From assembly GCA_046704565.1 (NCBI GenBank), contig JBJKRP010000313.1, forward strand, positions 1 through 9,579: a DNA stretch of 9,579 nucleotides, read 5' to 3'. The notes under the pieces are model-generated. The model worked only from the letters and a program-made list of their open reading frames with translations. It was not told where the DNA came from and did not search any database. A program made the position numbers and the translations under genes. This document shows, piece by piece, positions 5,810 to 9,579 of the stretch (positions within the stretch are counted from its first letter, which is position 1; each line of letters opens with the position of its first letter). Source of the stretch: FEN-1297 sp046704565 (lineage in GTDB: Bacteria > Bacteroidota > Ignavibacteria > Ignavibacteriales > Ignavibacteriaceae).

Positions 5810-6886
5810 ATGAAACCAGCTAACTACAAAGGAAGAGGTGCGGGCAGCAATCCTCCGAACAGATTTGAACAGCTTCATATTGAAAGCTTATCGCCTGACA
5901 TCGTCATTGATGCAGACGAGGATTTTTCGGAACCACAGCCTAAAACTGTTTTCTATAAAGATGATTCAAAATCTGTTGTAGCTAAGAATAACAGCCCCGA
6001 TATTTATTTTGACTTCTCTTTCAACCCTTACCGGGGCTGCGAGCATGGATGCATATATTGCTACGCAAGACCCACGCATGAGTTCTTAGGCTTTTCTTCG
6101 GGGATTGATTTTGAAACTAAAATTATGGTGAAGGAAAATTCTCCAAAGCTTCTTGAAGATTTCTTTAACAAGAAGAGCTACAAACCTAATGTAATTATGT
6201 TCAGCGGCAATACGGATTGTTATCAGCCTATAGAAAGGAAATTGAAGCTTACAAGAAAGTGTCTTGAAGTCTGCTTAAAATTCGGCAACCCGGTCTCGAT
6301 CATTACCAAGAATTCTCTGATTATAAGAGACATAGATATCATTTCCGAATTAGCGGCAAAGAACCTTGTAACGACTATGCTCACCATAACAAGCCTTGAC
6401 AAAGATTTAATTAGCAAAATGGAACCAAGAACCTCAATTCCCGGGAAGAAGCTTAAGGCAGTTGAAGAGCTTGCAAAACATAATATTCCTGTCGGCGTTA
6501 TGATTGCCCCGGTTATTCCGGGTTTGAATGATGAAGAGATCCCGGAAATTCTGCGCGAGGCATCTATGTACGGTGCAAAGTTTGCAGGCTATACAATCCT
6601 GCGCCTGCCGTATTCGGTCAAGGATTTATTTGTAGAATGGCTGCACCGGGAATTTCCCGATAGGGCGAATAAAATTATTAACAGGATTAAAGATATCCGC
6701 GGCGGCAAGCTTAATGAAAATCAATTCGGCAAGAGGTTTAGAGGACAAGGCGAATTTGCCGGGACAATTAAGAGGCTTTTTAAGATTAGCTGCAGCAAGT
6801 ACGGGCTTAATTTAGAGAAAGTTGAACTAACGACGGAACATTTTAAAAGACCGTCCGTCAATCAACTGAATATATTTGATCCTTAG
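5810..6886 (+). CDS. PA0069-family radical SAM protein (SplB-related)
   Basis: This 358-residue protein has the radical SAM cluster motif in FNPYRGCEHGCIYCYARP (71-88): C77, C81 and C84 would hold a 4Fe-4S cluster that reductively cleaves S-adenosylmethionine. Other marks of the PA0069/Rv2578c group are the N-terminal GRGAGSNPPNRFE segment, the THEFLGF stretch just after the cluster, SGNTDCYQPIERKLKLTR in the middle and APVIPGLND further on. Relatives are often annotated as spore photolyase-like or DNA repair proteins, but no reaction has been established for this group that I know of. It is cytoplasmic and of usual length. GAGAAA just before the ATG may serve as a weak ribosome binding site. 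It stands as a single gene with 218 nt before it and 153 nt after it. Confidence 0.93.
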   Translation: MKPANYKGRGAGSNPPNRFEQLHIESLSPDIVIDADEDFSEPQPKTVFYKDDSKSVVAKNNSPDIYFDFSFNPYRGCEHGCIYCYARPTHEFLGFSSGIDFETKIMVKENSPKLLEDFFNKKSYKPNVIMFSGNTDCYQPIERKLKLTRKCLEVCLKFGNPVSIITKNSLIIRDIDIISELAAKNLVTTMLTITSLDKDLISKMEPRTSIPGKKLKAVEELAKHNIPVGVMIAPVIPGLNDEEIPEILREASMYGAKFAGYTILRLPYSVKDLFVEWLHREFPDRANKIINRIKDIRGGKLNENQFGKRFRGQGEFAGTIKRLFKISCSKYGLNLEKVELTTEHFKRPSVNQLNIFDP

Positions 6887-7039
6887 TAGAAGACAAAAAA
6901 TTAATTAGGATTTCCGCAGCTAATTTGCGCATCAAATATACCGGCTATCTGCAGTTACAATTATTAAGTTTTTTATTATTTTAGAATTTAGAAACGTATT
7001 TAATTATTTGTCATCATATTAACTGAAGAATTATAAATT

Positions 7040-7306
7040 ATGGCTCAAAAAAGATCAAAGCCGAAAGAAAGGCAGATAGGAAAAAAGCAGCCGGAAACGA
7101 AGCCGCTGATAAATCCAAGATACAAAAACACATTTTGGACGGTAGTTGTAATACTAATACTGCTGATCTTCTTTATTATAAACAATACGCGTTCCGTTCC
7201 GAGTCATGGTCCTTATCCGCCTAATTATAATGCTTCAACACAGCCAAAGCCGGATACTGCAATCGACCCGCGTCTGCAAATGAATACCGGCACAGTAAAT
7301 AAATAA
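7040..7306 (+). CDS. Small single-pass membrane protein, uncharacterised
   Basis: The frame encodes 88 residues. Residues 1-30 are strongly basic (many K and R), residues about 32-48 form one hydrophobic helix (WTVVVILILLIFFII), and residues 49-88 are polar and rich in proline, threonine and asparagine. The charge pattern puts the N-terminus inside and the flexible tail outside the membrane. I recognise no family. It is 17 nt upstream of the TlpA-like gene on the same strand and very probably co-transcribed, so it may anchor or assist that envelope thioredoxin, which is only an inference from position. Confidence 0.75.
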   Translation: MAQKRSKPKERQIGKKQPETKPLINPRYKNTFWTVVVILILLIFFIINNTRSVPSHGPYPPNYNASTQPKPDTAIDPRLQMNTGTVNK

Positions 7307-7323
7307 TTAAATTAGGAATAAAG

Positions 7324-7902
7324 ATGAAAAAGCATCTAATATCTTTTATAGTTCTGGCGGCAGCCGTTACTCTGCTCGGATGCAACAGGAATGTTTCAAC
7401 GACAAATGAAAATCAGAATGATGTCAGCCTCGCCAATAACTCACCGGCAGAGTTAAGCTCATCATCAGCGAGCAGCCAGCCCGACAACCAGAAGGCACCC
7501 GCCTTTACACTCAAAGATGTGAACGGTAAAAAAGTCAGCCTTTCCTCCTTCAAAGGCAAGGTTGTAATCGTAGATTTTTGGGCAACTTGGTGCCCGCCAT
7601 GGCGTAAAAGTATTCCCGACCTGATAGATCTTCAGAAAAAATATAAGAACAAAATTGCCGTAATTGGAATTTCGGTCGACATGGATACCAAGGCGGATGT
7701 AGCCCCCTTTGTAAAGAAAAATAAAATTAATTATAAAATTCTTTACGCCACACCGGAGGTCGTTCAGGATTACGGCAACATCGATGCGATCCCTACTTCT
7801 TTCTTAATTGATCAGGACGGAAATATTGTTACCCAGCATGTAGGCTTAACTCCTAAAGAAACCTACATAGACGAAATAAACAAGCTGTTGGGCAAGTCGT
7901 AG
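7324..7902 (+). CDS. TlpA-like lipoprotein thioredoxin with altered active site (CPPW)
   Basis: This 192-residue protein starts with a lipoprotein signal peptide, MKKHLISFIVLAAAVTLLGC, whose lipobox LLGC puts the lipidated cysteine at residue 20. A serine/asparagine-rich linker (21-55) follows, then a TlpA/ResA-type thioredoxin domain (58-190): APAFTLKDVNGK, GKVVIVDFWATWC, the cis-proline segment AIPTSF (P157) and IDQDGNIV. These proteins reduce disulfides outside the cytoplasm, for example during cytochrome c maturation. The family active site WCPPC is WCPPW here: residue 93 is encoded by TGG (7600-7602) instead of TGC or TGT, one base away. C90 remains, so a normal dithiol cycle is impossible. 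It could work as a monothiol enzyme or binding protein, or the change may be a sequencing error. AGGA nine bases before the ATG is a fair ribosome binding site. Confidence 0.9.
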   Translation: MKKHLISFIVLAAAVTLLGCNRNVSTTNENQNDVSLANNSPAELSSSSASSQPDNQKAPAFTLKDVNGKKVSLSSFKGKVVIVDFWATWCPPWRKSIPDLIDLQKKYKNKIAVIGISVDMDTKADVAPFVKKNKINYKILYATPEVVQDYGNIDAIPTSFLIDQDGNIVTQHVGLTPKETYIDEINKLLGKS

Positions 7903-7948
7903 AAGTTCTGTCCAGGAAAGCTTGCCTGCTTACTTAGGTTGAATTGCT

Positions 7949-7984
7949 TAACTGTTAAATTTGTTCTAAATGACTTAATAGTTA
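7949..7984. repeat. Imperfect inverted repeat between convergent genes
   Basis: TAACTGTTAA (7949-7958) and TTAATAGTTA (7975-7984) can pair over ten bases with one G-U type mismatch, around a 16-nt loop. It lies between the convergent TlpA-like and DUF2905 genes, where a shared terminator would be expected, but no clear T run follows on either strand. Confidence 0.3.
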
Positions 7985-8054
7985 GGCAGCTTAAGAATTT
8001 CTTTAACGGCTGCTGCTAATTTTGTACAGGATAAGTTTTCCGTCGCAGTATTTT

Positions 8055-8279
8055 CTATTTCTTGAAAAGATAGACGATAAGACTGATTAATAGGCTTAGA
8101 ACAATGCACGTAGCTAAGGGAAAGTAAAAAGTAAAATTCTTCCTCCTTATATAAATATCCCCGGGTAATTTTCCTATAAGCGGTATCTTATCACCCAAAA
8201 GGAAAAATGCGCCCAAAAGTATAACTACTATTCCTCCCAGTATCAGGATTTTACCGAGTTGATGAAGTTCTGGAAACAT
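8055..8279 (-). CDS. DUF2905 family small membrane protein
   Basis: The 74-residue protein matches the layout of DUF2905: a first membrane helix (about 9-28), the signature loop GDKIPLIGKLPGDIYIRRKN (29-48) and a second helix (about 51-71) starting with FYFPLATC and ending in a short basic tail. The family is widespread in bacteria, often described as an inner-membrane protein, and has no known function. A very good Bacteroidota-type promoter stands directly upstream at 8305-8335 and leaves a leader of about 20 nt, which supports the ATG at 8279. The gene is monocistronic and convergent with the TlpA-like gene. Confidence 0.9.
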   Translation of the reverse strand: MFPELHQLGKILILGGIVVILLGAFFLLGDKIPLIGKLPGDIYIRRKNFTFYFPLATCIVLSLLISLIVYLFKK

Positions 8280-8304
8280 AGATTATGCAGCCGAAGTTAT
8301 GTCT

Positions 8305-8335
8305 CAAATATAATTTTATTGATTGATTATGCCAA
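8305..8335 (-). promoter_or_regulatory. Bacteroidota-type promoter of the DUF2905 gene
   Basis: On the minus strand TTGGCA is followed by TATATTTG. The second box matches TAnnTTTG exactly, and 20 nt separate it from the TTG of the first box. It also reads as sigma70-like TTGGCA, 17-nt spacer, TATATT. Transcription should begin near 8298, about 20 nt before the start codon. This is the best promoter match in the window. Confidence 0.7.
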
Positions 8336-8499
8336 GACGGAAAGCAAAGCCGCCTCCCGGTGCTTCCTATCTTTTCATCGGTAAAGTTGATTCCGCGAGA
8401 GAAATTTTCAAAAAAATACGTAATTTTCTTAAACAACAATTATGCCACCCGGCTGCAAAACAGATTTTTTTCTTAAAAAAACTTACTCCATATACGTAC

Positions 8500-8529
8500 T
8501 TGTACTGATTTTTTTGGGTTAAATATTAT
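8500..8529 (+). promoter_or_regulatory. Possible promoter of the response regulator
   Basis: TTGTAC (8500-8505), an 18-nt spacer and TATTAT (8524-8529) resemble a sigma70 promoter. The start would be near 8536, so the transcript would carry a leader of about 110 nt that includes the hairpin at 8584-8621. Confidence 0.3.
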
Positions 8530-8583
8530 TTATCTTGTCTCTTGTCATTAAAATTCGCTTAGGGCAGGGATAAGGGGAATTTA

Positions 8584-8621
8584 GGGAATCATTGGCAGTT
8601 GAGAACCAGCCAATGATTCCC
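8584..8621 (+). terminator. 13-bp perfect hairpin before the response regulator
   Basis: GGGAATCATTGGC (8584-8596) and GCCAATGATTCCC (8609-8621) are perfect inverted repeats around a 12-nt loop. The right arm is followed by ATTCTTATTTTTT, so on the plus strand it could act as an intrinsic terminator with a slightly displaced T run. It ends 27 nt before the response regulator ATG. With no gene upstream on this strand to end, it may be an attenuator or mRNA-stabilising structure in the leader, or a binding site for a dimeric regulator. Confidence 0.55.
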
Positions 8622-8648
8622 ATTCTTATTTTTTAATTTATTAGAGAT

Positions 8649-9032
8649 ATGGAAAAAGAAAAAATCCTAATAATCGAAGATGACGAAGACACCAGGATGT
8701 ACCTGGAATTCTTTATCGGTAAAAGCTTCCAGATTTTCATTTATAATTCCTCAGATTTCTTTAACAAGTTTAATGATTCCCTTTCCTGCGATTTGATTGT
8801 TCTGGACGTATCAATTAAAAACCAGGTAAACAGCGACGTTTTAATTAAAAAGATTAAGACGAGCAGAAGCTTAAAGAACCTGCCGCTCATCTGTCTTTCG
8901 GCGCAGACGTCCGAGCATGTAAGAGAGCGAGCCTTGGAATTAGGAGCAGATGAGTTTTTAATTAAGCCGGTAGCTAACAATAAGCTGCTTAAAATATTGG
9001 AAGAATATTTATCCAGCAAAGCTTCCGGATAG
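8649..9032 (+). CDS. Stand-alone receiver-domain response regulator
   Basis: The 127 residues make up a single CheY-like receiver domain with no output domain. Key positions are present: the acidic pair in IIEDDED (D11, D12), the phosphate-accepting aspartate D53 in CDLIVLDVS (47-55), the switch serine S84 in CLSAQ, and the conserved lysine K106 in FLIKPV. The usual proline and glycine after the phosphorylation site (as in DxxMPxxxG) are replaced by DVSIKNQVNSD, so the loop that often contacts the kinase is unusual. It must work through a partner protein, for example in a phosphorelay or chemotaxis-like pathway. No histidine kinase is in the window; the next gene on the same strand encodes a membrane protein cut by the window edge. 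GAG seven bases before the ATG is a weak ribosome binding site. Confidence 0.92.
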   Translation: MEKEKILIIEDDEDTRMYLEFFIGKSFQIFIYNSSDFFNKFNDSLSCDLIVLDVSIKNQVNSDVLIKKIKTSRSLKNLPLICLSAQTSEHVRERALELGADEFLIKPVANNKLLKILEEYLSSKASG

Positions 9033-9221
9033 CAAGTAAGTTTGCCGTTAATCTTCCCGGGGTATATAGCCGCAAAACCCTGCGCTTCTTTATTTCTACA
9101 CCTGCTAACTTTCCCTTTGTAATTACTTCTTTATTTGGATATTTTTAGCATCAAAAATTTTCTTTTAAAAAAATTTAGTAAGAATACAAAAGCAATAACC
9201 GCATAATTCCCTGACCTGTAG

Positions 9222-9579
9222 ATGTCTATGTTCCAAACGGATTTCCCGCACATAATTATGTATGTCTCAATACTTGTCTGGTCTACAATTCCATTCAGGC
9301 ATGTCGGTAAAAAATATTTTTACTTTTTTTACTTTTACGCTTTGGCTGATCCCCTGACTTTATATTTACGATTGCTTTTCCATTCAGGGTCAAATTTCTT
9401 CCATATGCCTATTCATTTTATTATGCTCATCTCTTTATTTGACAAAGGATTGATTATAAAGAATAAGGTCCCCTTAATTACTCTATTCATTCTCATTTGC
9501 TTAATGAATCTTGATATCGGGCTATTAAATTACCTCTTACTGATTAGTCTTTTAGACTTTGTAATCTTATTAAAGTTTT
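9222..9579 (+). CDS. Polytopic membrane protein, N-terminal part (runs off window)
   Basis: An open frame starts with ATG at 9222 and continues without a stop for 119 codons to the right edge. A second in-frame ATG at 9228 is an alternative start. The product begins MSMFQTDFPHIIMYVSILVW (1-20) and is very hydrophobic, with likely membrane helices at about 10-25, 32-52, 62-75, 82-97 and 100-118. The second is unusually aromatic (KYFYFFYFYALADP). I recognise no family. It follows the response regulator on the same strand after 189 AT-rich bases in which I see no clear promoter or terminator. A membrane module next to a response regulator suggests a signalling partner such as a sensor, but the visible part does not show this. 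Confidence 0.65.
   Translation, partial: MSMFQTDFPHIIMYVSILVWSTIPFRHVGKKYFYFFYFYALADPLTLYLRLLFHSGSNFFHMPIHFIMLISLFDKGLIIKNKVPLITLFILICLMNLDIGLLNYLLLISLLDFVILLKF

Larger units (their letters stand above)
8280..8648. other. Intergenic region between DUF2905 and the response regulator
   Basis: This 369-nt stretch holds the minus-strand promoter of the DUF2905 gene (8305-8335), a weak plus-strand promoter candidate (8500-8529) and a strong inverted repeat (8584-8621). A plus-strand reading frame from the ATG at 8329 to the stop at 8508 (59 residues, basic, starting MPRRKAKPPPG) is open, but it starts inside the opposing promoter, has no ribosome binding site and resembles nothing I know, so I do not call it a gene. 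I found no RNA gene or riboswitch here. Confidence 0.5.

Noticed and set aside
2949..8030. Recurring GCTAATTT-like octamers in several intergenic gaps (near 2953, 6917 and 8016)
   Set aside because: The motif is short and AT-rich, flanks are not conserved, and three occurrences in this composition are not surprising.
8251..8439. Minus-strand reading frame of 62 codons upstream of DUF2905
   Set aside because: It overlaps the DUF2905 start in another frame and spans that gene's promoter.
8329..8508. Plus-strand reading frame of 59 codons starting MPRRKAKPPPG
   Set aside because: It begins inside the strong opposing promoter of the DUF2905 gene, lacks a ribosome binding site, ends in an AT-rich stretch and resembles no family.

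Overview
The window looks like a piece of an AT-rich bacterial chromosome from the Bacteroidota/Chlorobiota/Ignavibacteriota group, with Ignavibacteria as my best guess. The basis is indirect: mostly weak Shine-Dalgarno sequences, Bacteroidota-type promoters (TTG about 20 nt before TAnnTTTG, clearest at 8305-8335), and the mix of small envelope proteins with DUF547 and DUF2905. No taxonomic marker gene is present, so this is inference.

Layout. On the minus strand at the left edge, one transcription unit appears to hold a promoter (343-372), a broken 5' half of a tRNA-Ser gene (213-314), an intact tRNA-Ser(UGA) (111-197), and the start of a GIY-YIG nuclease gene (1-106, running off the window) whose ATG lies only four bases after the tRNA. 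Next come a plus-strand IMPase-family histidinol-phosphatase and a convergent minus-strand membrane protein whose stop codon overlaps it. A plus-strand metabolic block follows: 6-phosphogluconolactonase, a cytoplasmic GH13 glycosidase and an exported DUF547 protein. A 36-residue membrane peptide with a strong ribosome binding site and its own terminator sits alone at 5481-5591. A PA0069-type radical SAM protein is next, then a probable two-gene operon of a small membrane protein and a TlpA-like lipoprotein thioredoxin. A minus-strand DUF2905 membrane protein, a stand-alone receiver-domain response regulator and the start of a polytopic membrane protein cut by the right edge close the window.

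Most unusual part. The broken tRNA-Ser copy matches the intact copy over 50 of 50 bases, but two inserts interrupt it cleanly, one in the D loop and one in the anticodon loop. Each insert consists of exactly two back-to-back perfect hairpins with three-base loops (4-3-4 twice, 22 nt; 6-3-6 twice, 30 nt). They resemble the double-hairpin elements described from fungal mitochondria. Together with the abutting GIY-YIG gene this suggests a small tRNA-targeting mobile unit, or a hotspot for one.

Second point of interest. The TlpA-like protein has WCPPW where the family has WCPPC, so it has lost the resolving cysteine of the active site.

The remaining genes are ordinary housekeeping or poorly characterised envelope genes. 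6-phosphogluconolactonase serves the oxidative pentose phosphate pathway and the GH13 enzyme acts on alpha-glucans or related sugars, so their adjacency fits intracellular sugar use. The other genes show no obvious shared pathway.
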